NCBI GenBank assembly: GCA_016787045.1 | Contig: JAEUVA010000008.1 | Coordinates: forward strand, 1-64,000 | Reading direction: 5' to 3' | Length of the DNA: 64,000 bases | Origin: Chitinophagales bacterium | Lineage (GTDB): Bacteria; Bacteroidota; Bacteroidia; Chitinophagales; LD1 | Part shown: positions 8,700 through 17,273 of the stretch, one piece after another | Position numbering within the stretch: position 1 is the first letter of the stretch | How the letters are laid out: each line of letters starts with the position of its first letter | Notes under the pieces: generated by a model | Database searches by the model: none | Seen by the model: the letters and a program-made list of their open reading frames with translations, nothing else | Told to the model about the DNA's origin: nothing | Made by a program: the position numbers and the translations under genes

Positions 8700-8930
8700 C
8701 GCCCTGTCAAAATTTCCTTTGGTCGCCTCAAAAATCCCTTTGGTCTTGACAAAATTTCCTTCTGCCGGCTCAAAATCGGCTTAGGTCGTCCCAAAATCCT
8801 CTTTGGCCGAGTCAAAAATAGCTTTGGTCGTCTCAAAATTGGCTTAGGTCATTCCCAAATTGCCTTTGGCTAAGTCGAAAATTACTTTTGCCATTTCAAA
8901 ACTATCTTCGGTAATGTTCAAATCAATAGA
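8700..8930. repeat. Degenerate 21-bp tandem repeat, about 11 units
   Basis: Units of exactly 21 bp follow the pattern GGTCGnCTCAAAATnnnCTTT from 8700 to 8930; for example 8721-8741, 8742-8762, 8826-8846. Because the unit is a multiple of three, open frames exist on both strands as heptapeptide repeats (GRLKNPF on plus, RPKEILS on minus). The units differ at several positions but keep length and phase. I found no start signal or secretion signal that would support translation. Confidence 0.8.
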
Positions 8931-8988
8931 AGCTAAATTCCCAAAATCATCAGCATAACCAAAACTTCTCACCGTTACCAAACAGTGT

Positions 8989-10719
8989 TTACACACTAAT
9001 ACTTCCCTTACGGAAATCTGTTTTACCAATTATGGCATTCACCACGTATGGTGTACCACTGCGTGTAGCGGCAATGGCCTTACTCACCGCTTGCTTAAAT
9101 TCATCAATCGTATTTACGCGAGCACCATCGCCACCAAAGGCCCGGGCTATAATTTGGTAATCGCTATAATCCAATTTCATGGCGCAATCGCTTTTCAAAA
9201 AATCCACTTGGTCGCGGGCTATCTGGCTCCAGCAGGCATCGTTGCCAATTACAGAAATTACCGGAAGATTAAAACGCTTAAAGGTATCGTACTCCATCAA
9301 ACTATATCCGGCACTGCCATCACCATAAATGATAAATACATCCTTTTCGGGGAAAACCAGTTTAGCCCCCAAAGCAAAACCTGCTCCCACACCGAGCGTA
9401 CCAAACACACCGGGGTCTAACCAACTGAGTGGTGAGCGTGGGCGCAATGTATAAGCTGAAGTCGCTACAAAATCGCCACCATCGGCAATGAGTATTGTAT
9501 TATCGTCTAACAATGGCTCTAACTCTCTGAAAAGCAGGATGGGGTTCATTCCTATCTGAACAGGTAGAGCCGCTTGCTCGTCTATGTTTTTTTCGCGGGT
9601 GGCATCGCGTTGCTTGAGCGTATTAATCCACCCTTCAAACTTTCCTTGAAATTGTGCTGAAAGGTCAATCAAGAAATTTTGGGGGTCGGCTAAGATGCCA
9701 AGAGTTGGCGTTTTGTTTTTGTTCAAATCTTCACGGCTGCGATTGATAGAAATAAATGGCCGATGACCTATGTGGTTACCGTAATCTAACCGAAAATCGT
9801 TGGGCACACCGGCAAGTATAACAAGGTCACTTTCTTTAATGGCTTCTTTGCGGTGGTGACGCATTTGCAGCGCACTGTCTTTGCCCAACAGGCCGCGTCC
9901 CATGCCGCTTAGATACACGGGTATGCCTAATTTTTCTACTGCTTTGGCAAGCGTGTTGGCTTCTTTTGCATTCATCATGGCACCGCTTCCTACCAGCATC
10001 AGGGGCTTTTGTGCTTTACGAATCATTGCCACCGCTTTGCTGATTTGCGAACTGCGATGTGCCGGAACTTGCGGTGGTTGGATTGGTGCATTAAAATTTA
10101 CATTCTCTTTTCCGGCAAAAAGATTTTTTGCATGGTAGTTGATATACCACTGCACAACGCGCTCTTGTAAGTTACGTGGCTTTTGGTCTTTACTTTTTGC
10201 GCCATACCAACTGCGAACCAACTCTTCTCCATAAAGCGTATCAATAGGGCACTCTATAAAAACCGGCCCCGGCACACCTTGTTGCGCAATGTGAAAGGCC
10301 TTCTCCAGAGTGGGCACTATCTCTTTTACTTTACTAATGGTAGTGCTGTATTTACACACAGCTTTCATAATAGAAAGTTGGTCTATGTCTTGCAAAGATC
10401 CGCGCCCTTTGAGTATAGTGGCAGCCGCACCACCCAATAAAATGAGCGGTGATTGTGCTAAAGCAGCATTCTTAACTGCTGTGATGGTATTTGTTAAACC
10501 GGGGCCGGCTGTTACTACAGCTACACCCGGCACACCCGTAAGCCGCGATACGGCATCGGCAGCAAAAACTGCATTTACTTCGTGGCGGGTATCAATGACG
10601 CGGATGCCAATGCGCTCAGACTCTACAAAAATGGGCGATACGTGTCCACCGCAAAGTGTAAACAAAAATTTTACTCCATGCTTTTGAAGCACCCGGGCAA
10701 TAATTTCTCCTCCATTCAT
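8989..10719 (-). CDS. ILVBL/HACL2-like thiamine-diphosphate lyase (acetolactate synthase family)
   Basis: The protein has 576 aa with the usual three domains of the acetolactate synthase/oxalyl-CoA decarboxylase family. The catalytic Glu of the Pyr domain is E47 (TRHEVNA). The ThDP motif GDG starts at 466, with ND at 493-494. From memory the sequence tracks animal ILVBL (2-hydroxyacyl-CoA lyase 2) closely: FTLxGGHxSP, VVTAGPGLTNT, GGAAAT, DGGDFVATSA, LDPGVFGTLGVGAGFALGAK and the end IGKTDFRKGSISV. Bacterial IlvB normally has an IlvN partner and sits among branched-chain amino acid genes; neither is seen here. A carbon-carbon lyase acting on 2-hydroxyacyl-CoA is therefore more likely than acetolactate synthesis. 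It is the last gene before the repeat-rich region and ends about 670 nt before a minus-strand terminator. Confidence 0.8.
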   Translation of the reverse strand: MNGGEIIARVLQKHGVKFLFTLCGGHVSPIFVESERIGIRVIDTRHEVNAVFAADAVSRLTGVPGVAVVTAGPGLTNTITAVKNAALAQSPLILLGGAAATILKGRGSLQDIDQLSIMKAVCKYSTTISKVKEIVPTLEKAFHIAQQGVPGPVFIECPIDTLYGEELVRSWYGAKSKDQKPRNLQERVVQWYINYHAKNLFAGKENVNFNAPIQPPQVPAHRSSQISKAVAMIRKAQKPLMLVGSGAMMNAKEANTLAKAVEKLGIPVYLSGMGRGLLGKDSALQMRHHRKEAIKESDLVILAGVPNDFRLDYGNHIGHRPFISINRSREDLNKNKTPTLGILADPQNFLIDLSAQFQGKFEGWINTLKQRDATREKNIDEQAALPVQIGMNPILLFRELEPLLDDNTILIADGGDFVATSAYTLRPRSPLSWLDPGVFGTLGVGAGFALGAKLVFPEKDVFIIYGDGSAGYSLMEYDTFKRFNLPVISVIGNDACWSQIARDQVDFLKSDCAMKLDYSDYQIIARAFGGDGARVNTIDEFKQAVSKAIAATRSGTPYVVNAIIGKTDFRKGSISV

Positions 10720-10782
10720 AATGCTATAGTTGTGGCGGTGAATTTAGATGGTGTGGCGAAAGTTCAAAGCCATGTAAAAAAG

Positions 10783-10811
10783 AAAATGGCAGGTGATAGA
10801 CCTGCCATTTT
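10783..10811 (-). terminator. Hairpin terminator after the DUF2167 gene
   Basis: The 12-bp stem AAAATGGCAGGT/ACCTGCCATTTT with a 5-nt loop lies 25 bp beyond the stop of the DUF2167 gene (10836). The A/T ends allow function on either strand. Confidence 0.6.
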
Positions 10812-10835
10812 GATATTGTAAAAATCTGTTCAGTT

Positions 10836-11726
10836 TTATGACTGCGCACTATCATCTTTTTTACCGGTAAAAAATTTCACTAATCCACCAATGGCTACAG
10901 CAGCTCCTGCAATAATAACTTTAGCAAACTTAGCGAAGATTAGACCGATTTTGGCCAACAAGCCGGTTTTAGCTAAAATACCACCGGCTATCAATCCACC
11001 TATTCCGTAAGCGGCAACCTTATCTACGCTTTCGTCAAAATCTTGGTAGCGGTTGCCTTCTGTATAGTTTACTGCAGCCAATAAATTGTTGATGTTGCTC
11101 TTGATTTCCGGCAGCTGGTCCATACCGCCAATAGCGTTTAGTACCAATACTCCTTTACGGCCTAAAATACGGATGTTATAGTTGAGGGTTTCTGAACTAT
11201 CGCCCTCAAACAAGAGCCGTTTTGCCCAGTGCAATTTTTTCGATTCTTCATCATAATATGGATCTGATGCCCAACCTAACATTTCGTAAGTGGCATAGCC
11301 CAACTTTTTGCGCTCGGGGTTTATTTTTTCAGTTTCTTCTTGTATTTGCTTCAACAAATCATCGTAGTTAATGTCTTTGGCATCGTCATCTTTTACGTGG
11401 CCGTCTTCTTCATAGCTAATTTCAATAGCCCAAGTAGTAGGAATGTATTCATTGGCCTCAGAAGGAAAAATCATGCCCAGTGTTTCGCTGGGTGGATTTC
11501 CCCACAATTCACTCATTACATATTTGCTTTGCTCGGGGTTTAAAAACTTGAAACCGGCAGGAATTTTAAATGTGGCCAAGTTATTGCCTATGGTAATGGT
11601 GCCGGTAGTATCGTAGCGGAGCGATTGAATAGTAACTTCTTCGGTAGAATCGGTAGCCGTTTCAGTATTGGCAAACGCGCTTAAGAGGATAAAAAGCAGG
11701 GGAATGAACAGGAGTTTTCTTTGCAT
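10836..11726 (-). CDS. DUF2167 family membrane-anchored protein
   Basis: The protein has 296 aa. An N-terminal signal peptide (MQRKLLFIPLLFILLSAFA) is followed by a soluble domain typical of DUF2167: NNLATFKIPAGFKFL, the segment ELWGNPPSETLGMIFP, a WAIEISYEEDGHVKDDDA stretch, LGWASDPYYDE and LHWAKRLLFEG. A hydrophobic Gly/Ala-rich C-terminal segment (about 240-285) probably spans the inner membrane and ends in a Lys-rich tail. The soluble part would face the periplasm. The family has no assigned biochemical role. It stands alone between a terminator downstream and the RNA methyltransferase gene about 100 bp upstream on the same strand. Confidence 0.75.
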   Translation of the reverse strand: MQRKLLFIPLLFILLSAFANTETATDSTEEVTIQSLRYDTTGTITIGNNLATFKIPAGFKFLNPEQSKYVMSELWGNPPSETLGMIFPSEANEYIPTTWAIEISYEEDGHVKDDDAKDINYDDLLKQIQEETEKINPERKKLGYATYEMLGWASDPYYDEESKKLHWAKRLLFEGDSSETLNYNIRILGRKGVLVLNAIGGMDQLPEIKSNINNLLAAVNYTEGNRYQDFDESVDKVAAYGIGGLIAGGILAKTGLLAKIGLIFAKFAKVIIAGAAVAIGGLVKFFTGKKDDSAQS

Positions 11727-11824
11727 AGTGTATGTGGTGTTTAGAACGCTAGTATATGAGATAAAACTTAGCTATCAACACCTTTTTTCAGCAAAAATTA
11801 AAAGTTGGAAACTAGCATTTGAAC

Positions 11825-13033
11825 CTATTCTTGCGGTTGTTTTTTTGCCTTTTTGCTTCCGGAGTAAATGCTGTATCTGAAAAACTTACACTCTAATTGT
11901 CCGTTGTAAACGGTCAGTCTTTTAGAGGTAGATAGCCCAAGGTTTTTGAGTGCTTCATGGTTAGAAGAAATAATCCAACATTCGTAACCTTCGTATTTCT
12001 TTTTGAATGTATCGCCAACTGCTTTATACAAAGCCGGGGTATCGTCTTTTTCCATCCGTTCACCATAAGGCGGGTTCATAATAAGTACAGGTTGCGGGCC
12101 AACAGTAGGTGGTGCATCACTCTGCAAAAAATCGGCACAACGAATGCGTATCATGTCCTCAGTTTTGGAGCGCTTTACGTTTTCTTTTGCCTTGCGGGAT
12201 ACGTGCGGAGAAATTTCAATGCCATACAATATCACATCATTAGTAGATATCCGTTCAATAGCAGCTTCGTTTATTTTTTGCCAGAGTTCCTCGTTAAACG
12301 GTAACAACTTACGCCACTTCATAAAACCGAGATTCTCTCTAAAATATCCTGACGGAATGTTAGCCGCCAACATGGCTGCTTCAATCAAAATTGTGCCGGA
12401 GCCGCACATGGCATCTACAAGTGTGCTGCGCCTGTCCCACCCGGTTAGCTGTACTAATCCGGCAGCCAGCACTTCGTTGATGGGCGCAAGGTTTGTTTTT
12501 TCTCTGTATCCACGTTTATGCAGCGAATCACCAGAACTATCTAAGGCAATTACGCATCTGTTTTTTGCTACATGTATATGCAGTCGCAGGGTAGGATTAT
12601 CTAGATCTACCGATGGGCGAACATTGTCAAACTTCTCGCGAAAGCGGTCGCAGATAGCATCTTTTGCTTTTTGCGAAATGTACTGTGAGTGGTTAAAAAT
12701 TTCGGTATTGAGTACCGTGTCTATTGCTAAGGTATCGGTTACATCCATCAAAGTTTCCCAAGCAATTTCACGTACCTTTTTGTAAAAATCATGCTCATCT
12801 TCTACTTCAAACTCGGCATACTGCACTAATACACGCAAAGCAGTACGAAGCAGATAGTTGGCTTTATACATCACACCAATATTGCCTTCAAAACTTACTG
12901 CGCGGTTGTGGGTTTCTATTTTTTCGGCACCCAGCATTTTTAGCTCATTGGCACATAAATCTTCTAATCCAAAAATTGTTTTGGCCACCATCTTAAAATT
13001 ACCTGAATCTGCGGGTATTGGAAAGTAATGCAT
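11825..13033 (-). CDS. THUMP-domain rRNA/tRNA N2-guanine methyltransferase (RlmL/TrmN-like)
   Basis: The protein has 402 aa. The N-terminal half holds a ferredoxin-like and THUMP RNA-binding region (about 15-160; GLEDLCANEL...). The C-terminal half is a class I SAM-dependent methyltransferase with motif I LVDAMCGSGTILIEAAM (about residues 200-216) and catalytic motif IV IMNPPYGERM. The NPPY signature marks methylation of an exocyclic amino group of guanine in RNA. The length fits the stand-alone Bacteroidota and Firmicutes RlmL-like proteins rather than the fused RlmKL of enterobacteria. The ATG at 13033 is used; a start at 12991 (MVAKTIFGLED) is also possible. The C-terminus is Lys-rich (SGSKKAKKQPQE). 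Confidence 0.85.
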   Translation of the reverse strand: MHYFPIPADSGNFKMVAKTIFGLEDLCANELKMLGAEKIETHNRAVSFEGNIGVMYKANYLLRTALRVLVQYAEFEVEDEHDFYKKVREIAWETLMDVTDTLAIDTVLNTEIFNHSQYISQKAKDAICDRFREKFDNVRPSVDLDNPTLRLHIHVAKNRCVIALDSSGDSLHKRGYREKTNLAPINEVLAAGLVQLTGWDRRSTLVDAMCGSGTILIEAAMLAANIPSGYFRENLGFMKWRKLLPFNEELWQKINEAAIERISTNDVILYGIEISPHVSRKAKENVKRSKTEDMIRIRCADFLQSDAPPTVGPQPVLIMNPPYGERMEKDDTPALYKAVGDTFKKKYEGYECWIISSNHEALKNLGLSTSKRLTVYNGQLECKFFRYSIYSGSKKAKKQPQE

Positions 13034-13162
13034 TGGTGCAATAATAAACCCAAAAACAGAATGCCGTTTGAAATGTTAAGGGTTCTTACATTCGCGGCTC
13101 AAACTTTGATATTAGTCACTTAACACCGAAATATGGCGCGGGGTTTGAATACTCTATACATT

Positions 13163-14362
13163 ATGCATATCAAATACGTTTTCAGTTTATTGTTTTTTGC
13201 ACAGTTTTTAGCTTGCTCTGCAGAACAACCCAAAAAAAATCTGCAAGTTGATAAAGGTAAAGAGATAGTTACCGGAGCAGCGCGCACCGAGCAGTACCTG
13301 CCACTGCTTAAAGATAAACGGGTGGCACTATTGGTCAATCAAACATCTATGGTTGGCGATGCACACCTGGTTGATGTTTTGTTTGCTCAAAAGGTAAACA
13401 TTAAAAAAATATTTGCCCCTGAGCACGGCTTTAGGGGCAGTGCCGATGCCGGTGAGCATGTACGCGACAGTGTGGATAGTAAAACCGGCATTCCCATTAT
13501 CTCACTATACGGTGATAAAAAGAAACCCAGTAATGAAGATTTGAAAAATATTGATGTCGTCATTTTTGATGTGCAGGATGTAGGTGTACGTTTTTATACT
13601 TTCATATCCACACTGCAGTATTTGATGGAGGCCTGTGCCGAAAACAAAAAAGAATTGATAGTGCTTGACCGCCCAAACCCTAACGGATGGTATATAGATG
13701 GACCTGTTTTAAAAAAAGAGCAGCAGTCGTTTGTAGGCCTTGCCCAAATACCGGTGGTGCATGGGCTAACTATTGGCGAATATGCGCTAATGACAAATGG
13801 CGAAAAATGGTTGAAAAATGGAGCTACGTGCCAGCTAACTGTAATAACTTGCGAGAATTATACACATACCAGCCGTTACTCCTTACCAGTAAAACCATCA
13901 CCCAATTTACCTAATGATGTAGCCATTTATCTGTATCCATCACTGTGCTTTTTTGAGGGTACCGATGTGTCCGTAGCTCGCGGAACAGATTATCCCTTTC
14001 AGGCATTTGGCTCGCCCAAAATTTCAATCCGCAATTTTTCGTTTACACCACGCAGTGTGGCCGGTGCTAAAAATCCACCGCACGAAAACCGCGTATGTTT
14101 TGGTTTTGATTTGCGAAGAATGACAACCAATGCACCGGGCATCAGTTTAAGTTACTTGCTAACCGCTTACAAAAACCATACTGATACGAGCAGCTTCTTT
14201 TTGAAGAATAATTTTTTTGAAAAACTGGCCGGCAATACAGATTTGCGAAAGCAAGTAATAGAAGGTAAATCGGAGCAAGAAATTCGTGCCACCTGGCAGG
14301 CAGATATACTGGACTACAAGAAGCGCAGGAAGCAATATTTGCTCTACAAAGATTTTGAATGA
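13163..14362 (+). CDS. namZ: DUF1343 lipoprotein, NamZ-like exo-N-acetylmuramidase (GH171)
   Basis: From the chosen ATG at 13163 the protein has 399 residues. The lipoprotein signal MHIKYVFSLLFFAQFLAC has its lipid-anchored Cys at 18; an in-frame ATG at 13133 would add ten residues before a normal signal. The DUF1343 fold is shown by RVALLVNQTSMV, FAPEHGFRG, GIPIISLYG, DVVIFDVQDVGVRFYTF, LDRPNPNGWYIDGPVL and YPSLCFFEGTDVSVARGTDYPFQ. Members of this family (GH171) remove MurNAc from the non-reducing ends of peptidoglycan fragments during cell-wall recycling. The lipid anchor suggests action in the periplasm. The stop overlaps the fmt start (ATGA), so the genes are translationally coupled. Confidence 0.8.
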   Translation: MHIKYVFSLLFFAQFLACSAEQPKKNLQVDKGKEIVTGAARTEQYLPLLKDKRVALLVNQTSMVGDAHLVDVLFAQKVNIKKIFAPEHGFRGSADAGEHVRDSVDSKTGIPIISLYGDKKKPSNEDLKNIDVVIFDVQDVGVRFYTFISTLQYLMEACAENKKELIVLDRPNPNGWYIDGPVLKKEQQSFVGLAQIPVVHGLTIGEYALMTNGEKWLKNGATCQLTVITCENYTHTSRYSLPVKPSPNLPNDVAIYLYPSLCFFEGTDVSVARGTDYPFQAFGSPKISIRNFSFTPRSVAGAKNPPHENRVCFGFDLRRMTTNAPGISLSYLLTAYKNHTDTSSFFLKNNFFEKLAGNTDLRKQVIEGKSEQEIRATWQADILDYKKRRKQYLLYKDFE

Positions 14363-15294
14363 AAAAATTACGAATAGTATTTATGGGTACACCGGAGTTT
14401 GCCGTACCCATGCTGCAAGCACTTAACGAATCTGCACATGATGTGGTGGCAGTAATAACCGCACCCGATAAACCGGCAGGCCGGGGCATGCAACTGCAAG
14501 AGAGTGAGGTAAAGCTAAAGGCAAAAGAATTGGGGCTGTATGTTATGCAACCGGAAAAACTCAAAAACGAAAACTTTTTAGCGGAGCTCAAAACACTGAA
14601 TGCTGACCTGTTTGTGGTGGTGGCTTTTAGGATGTTACCGGAAGCAGTATGGAACTTGCCTCACTTGGGTACTATAAATTTGCATGCTTCTCTCCTGCCC
14701 CAATACCGGGGTGCAGCGCCAATACAACGGGCTATTATGAATGGTGAAACCGAAACTGGTGTAACCACTTTTTTTCTGCAACACGAGATTGATACCGGCA
14801 AAATTATTTTTCAGGAAAAGATACCTATACGCGAAAACGAAACCGGTGGTGAGTTGTATCATGCCCTGATGCAGTTAGGAGCCAGTGTTTTATTGAAAAC
14901 AGTAAATGCTATAGCCGCTGGTAACTATCCGCAAATACCACAAGACCATATTACGGAAATACACCACGCCCCTAAAATTTTTAAAGAGGATTGTAAAATT
15001 GATTGGAGTAAACCTGCTAAGCAAGGGTATGATTTGATACGTGCGCTCAATCCATATCCGGGGGCATTTACCCACCTCAACGGCAAACTCTTTAAAATTT
15101 ATGAGGCCAAGTGGAGCGATAAAAACACAGGTACTGCCGGAAGTATAGATACAGACAACAAAACCTATTTGAAAATTAACTGTGGCGAGGGGAGTTTGGA
15201 AATTACACAGTGCCAGCCCGAAGGCAAACGCAAAATGAATATTGAAGAGTTTTTGCGGGGCACAGTGGTGGATACTACTACCCCTTTATCATAA
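14359..15294 (+). CDS. fmt: Methionyl-tRNA formyltransferase
   Basis: The protein has 311 aa, the normal length. It transfers a formyl group from 10-formyl-THF to Met-tRNAfMet for translation initiation. The N-terminal hydrolase domain starts KLRIVFMGTPEFAVP and has the signature NLHASLLPQYRGAAPIQRAI, with the catalytic Asn-His-Asp set (Asp in HEIDTGKI). The C-terminal OB-like tRNA-binding domain begins near RALNPYPGAFT. It overlaps the upstream NamZ-like gene by 4 nt and is followed after 16 nt by a TPR lipoprotein gene, consistent with one transcript. Confidence 0.95.
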   Translation: MKKLRIVFMGTPEFAVPMLQALNESAHDVVAVITAPDKPAGRGMQLQESEVKLKAKELGLYVMQPEKLKNENFLAELKTLNADLFVVVAFRMLPEAVWNLPHLGTINLHASLLPQYRGAAPIQRAIMNGETETGVTTFFLQHEIDTGKIIFQEKIPIRENETGGELYHALMQLGASVLLKTVNAIAAGNYPQIPQDHITEIHHAPKIFKEDCKIDWSKPAKQGYDLIRALNPYPGAFTHLNGKLFKIYEAKWSDKNTGTAGSIDTDNKTYLKINCGEGSLEITQCQPEGKRKMNIEEFLRGTVVDTTTPLS

Positions 15295-15310
15295 ATGATA
15301 TTTTTACTCT

Positions 15311-16393
15311 ATGAAACGAATAGCACTAATCTTTTTTGCAGTTGTATTGGCAGTAGCTCAACAAAGTTGCAAGCAATGTAACAACCAGCCCGATGTACCG
15401 GCAGTTGTAGAAGATTCCACACAAATTCCCGGGCTAAAAGCCATTAATAACGACATAGCAAAAGATTCTACCAACCCCTACCTGTATTACAAACGCGCAC
15501 AACTTTACCAAGCCAACGATCAGCTAAAGAGTGCGCTTACCGATATGTTTATAGCGCTTTCGCTAGATTCTGTACGGCCGGAGTTTTATGTGTATGCCGC
15601 AGAACTGTTTAAACAAACCGGAGAACCACAACGCGGTATTGTATTGATGGATAAAGCCATAGTTACCGATTCGTTCAATACCGCTTACTACGTTAAAGCA
15701 GCCGAGCTTTCATATATTGATACTACTATGAAAGGCAATTACATCATAGCAATGAATTACCTTAACACCGCCATTTCTAAAGACCCACAAAATGCCGACA
15801 TCTACTTTTTTAAAGGCAATGTGTTTAAAGAAATGAAAGACACCGCAAAAGCCATATCCAGTTTTCAAACGGCTACAGAATTAAATCCACAATATTATGA
15901 TGCGTATGTTCAAATTGGTTTATTACTAAAGCAACGCAACGATAAAAATGCCGAGAAGTATTTTGATAATGCCATCAAGGTTAAAGAAAATGCAGAGGAT
16001 GCGCTTTATGCTAAAGCCAATCTACAAAAAGAAGAAGGACTAAAGCTGTATGATGCAGGTAAAATACCACAATCCACAATTCGTTTGCAAACGGCCATTG
16101 AGACTTTTAAACAAGCAATAACTGCCAATCACCGCAATATTGAGGCATACATGGGGGTTGCATTTTGTTATTATCAAATAGACTCGGTACCACAGGCTTA
16201 CGAGTATTACGATAAAGCCATTAAAATTTCACCACTATATGCCGGTGCGTATTTCAGCAAAGGGCTATGTGCCGAAGATTTGGGCAAAATAAATGAGGCC
16301 ATTATGCTCTATGAAAACTGCTTGAATATAGACCCCAACTTTACGCGCGCTAAAGAGCATTTGCAAGCCATAAAAAGTAGTAAACAAAACTAA
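15311..16393 (+). CDS. TPR-repeat lipoprotein
   Basis: The protein has 360 aa. The signal peptide MKRIALIFFAVVLAVAQQSC has a loose lipobox with Cys20. About eight tetratricopeptide repeats follow (residues about 45-355), recognisable by the pattern AxxxxxKAIxxxPxxxxAYxxxGxxxxxxG; the clearest are at ADIYFFKGNVFKEMKDTAKA and near the C-terminus (AGAYFSKGLCAEDLGKINEA). A periplasm-facing protein-protein interaction scaffold is the family-level expectation; no specific partner can be assigned. It is the third gene of the namZ-fmt cluster and ends in a 4-nt convergent overlap with the DUF4412 gene on the other strand. Confidence 0.85.
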   Translation: MKRIALIFFAVVLAVAQQSCKQCNNQPDVPAVVEDSTQIPGLKAINNDIAKDSTNPYLYYKRAQLYQANDQLKSALTDMFIALSLDSVRPEFYVYAAELFKQTGEPQRGIVLMDKAIVTDSFNTAYYVKAAELSYIDTTMKGNYIIAMNYLNTAISKDPQNADIYFFKGNVFKEMKDTAKAISSFQTATELNPQYYDAYVQIGLLLKQRNDKNAEKYFDNAIKVKENAEDALYAKANLQKEEGLKLYDAGKIPQSTIRLQTAIETFKQAITANHRNIEAYMGVAFCYYQIDSVPQAYEYYDKAIKISPLYAGAYFSKGLCAEDLGKINEAIMLYENCLNIDPNFTRAKEHLQAIKSSKQN

Positions 16394-17157
16394 TTTTTAG
16401 GGGTGTACATATTTTTCATCTGCTCTTCAAATGCTTTACGCTGCTCAGGAGTCATGTTCTGAATCTGCTGCATCATTTCTTGTACGTTGCCGGGTTTGCT
16501 AAAATCAAACGAAGCACCTTTGGTGTATCCATCTAAACTAAACAACGCTGCCGGATTGTTACGCTTTTCGGCCTTCACTAAATCTAACTGTACGCCATTA
16601 CCGCCTTCTACTGTTTTTACTCGCACGGCCATACCGGCAGCTCCTTTATCTTCTAAGGCCTTGTACATGCTGGGCTGGCTGAATTTTGATTTGAGCGAAG
16701 CATAGTCGGCAAAGCCGGCAATATCCTTGGTGGTCCACATTTCCATTTCATTTTTTTGGCCTTTCACTTTTACTTTAACGTGTGTGGTGCTGTAGCCATT
16801 TACTGTTTCTTTGCCTACAATAGTTACTTCATAATCTTTATCCGAGTAATCTTTGTACTCATCGCTGTTAGCCGTAGCTATTTCGGTGTAGGTTTTTGAC
16901 GATGTATTTAATGTGTAAATTGTATTTGGCGATTTAGCCAATATCAACGATACCATATCCATGCCGCCACCTGGCATACCCGGCATTTGCATGTTCATTT
17001 CGGTGCGCGAGTTGCCGCTTTGATGGTAGGTTTTAAAATTACCGCTAAAGCCCTGTTTGCTACTGAGAGAAGTCATTATAAACTCCATATAGTACCCCTG
17101 AGCAGAGGTATGTAACATTGAGGATAGAGCTATTAGTACAAAGAGTAAGTTTTTCAT
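16390..17157 (-). CDS. DUF4412 domain secreted protein
   Basis: The protein has 255 aa from the ATG at 17157, which begins a good signal peptide (MKNLLFVLIALSSMLHTSAQG); an upstream in-frame ATG at 17178 adds seven residues. The body matches DUF4412, a LolA/LolB-like fold common in Bacteroidota: SGNSRTEMNM, the Met/Gly-rich PGMPGGGMDM, YTLNTSSKTYTEI, a VTIVGKETVNGY motif, and a DIAGF segment typical of a beta-sheet hydrophobic cradle. The C-terminal 40 residues are Met/Gln-rich and helical. It is probably periplasmic or secreted, with unknown function. It is transcribed alone, divergent from ahcY. Confidence 0.75.
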   Translation of the reverse strand: MKNLLFVLIALSSMLHTSAQGYYMEFIMTSLSSKQGFSGNFKTYHQSGNSRTEMNMQMPGMPGGGMDMVSLILAKSPNTIYTLNTSSKTYTEIATANSDEYKDYSDKDYEVTIVGKETVNGYSTTHVKVKVKGQKNEMEMWTTKDIAGFADYASLKSKFSQPSMYKALEDKGAAGMAVRVKTVEGGNGVQLDLVKAEKRNNPAALFSLDGYTKGASFDFSKPGNVQEMMQQIQNMTPEQRKAFEEQMKNMYTPKN

Positions 17158-17246
17158 TTTAAATGGTGTTTTACACAAAAGTAGAAAATAACCGAAAGAG
17201 AGAACTTTACAGAGCTATGAATGTTTAAATCTGAAGCTAAAATCAC

Positions 17247-17254
17247 TATATTTG
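17247..17254 (+). promoter_or_regulatory. Bacteroidota -7 promoter element for ahcY
   Basis: TATATTTG matches TAnnTTTG 19 nt upstream of the ahcY ATG. A near match to the -33 TTTG (TTTA) lies 19 nt further upstream. The predicted leader is too short to hold a SAM or SAH riboswitch. Confidence 0.45.
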
Positions 17255-17273
17255 CCACCGAAAAAATTTAAAA

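Larger units (their letters stand above)
7963..8988. other. Repeat-rich intergenic region of about 1 kb
   Basis: No convincing gene is present. The region holds the promoter of the 2153-aa gene, a 15-bp palindrome TCCGCCT-c-AGGCGGA (8175-8189), two copies of a 33-bp repeat, a terminator hairpin, an inverted-repeat segment (8487-8619) and a 21-bp minisatellite. Short open frames here (for example 7978-8328, 8582-8836, 8679-8873) only translate these repeats and are not called as genes. Confidence 0.7.

Noticed and set aside
8582-8873. Two frames made of basic heptapeptide repeats on opposite strands
   Set aside because: Both arise because the 21-bp unit is a multiple of three; there is no start context or secretion signal to favour either strand. 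Kept as a repeat and as a finding.
8700-8930. CRISPR array
   Set aside because: Units are contiguous 21-bp repeats without spacers, the repeats are degenerate and no cas gene is nearby.
12144-12785. 213-aa plus-strand frame
   Set aside because: Antisense shadow of the THUMP methyltransferase, Ser/Leu-rich with no recognisable domain.
17179-17273. SAM/SAH riboswitch before ahcY
   Set aside because: The leader after the predicted promoter is under 20 nt and no riboswitch core was seen.
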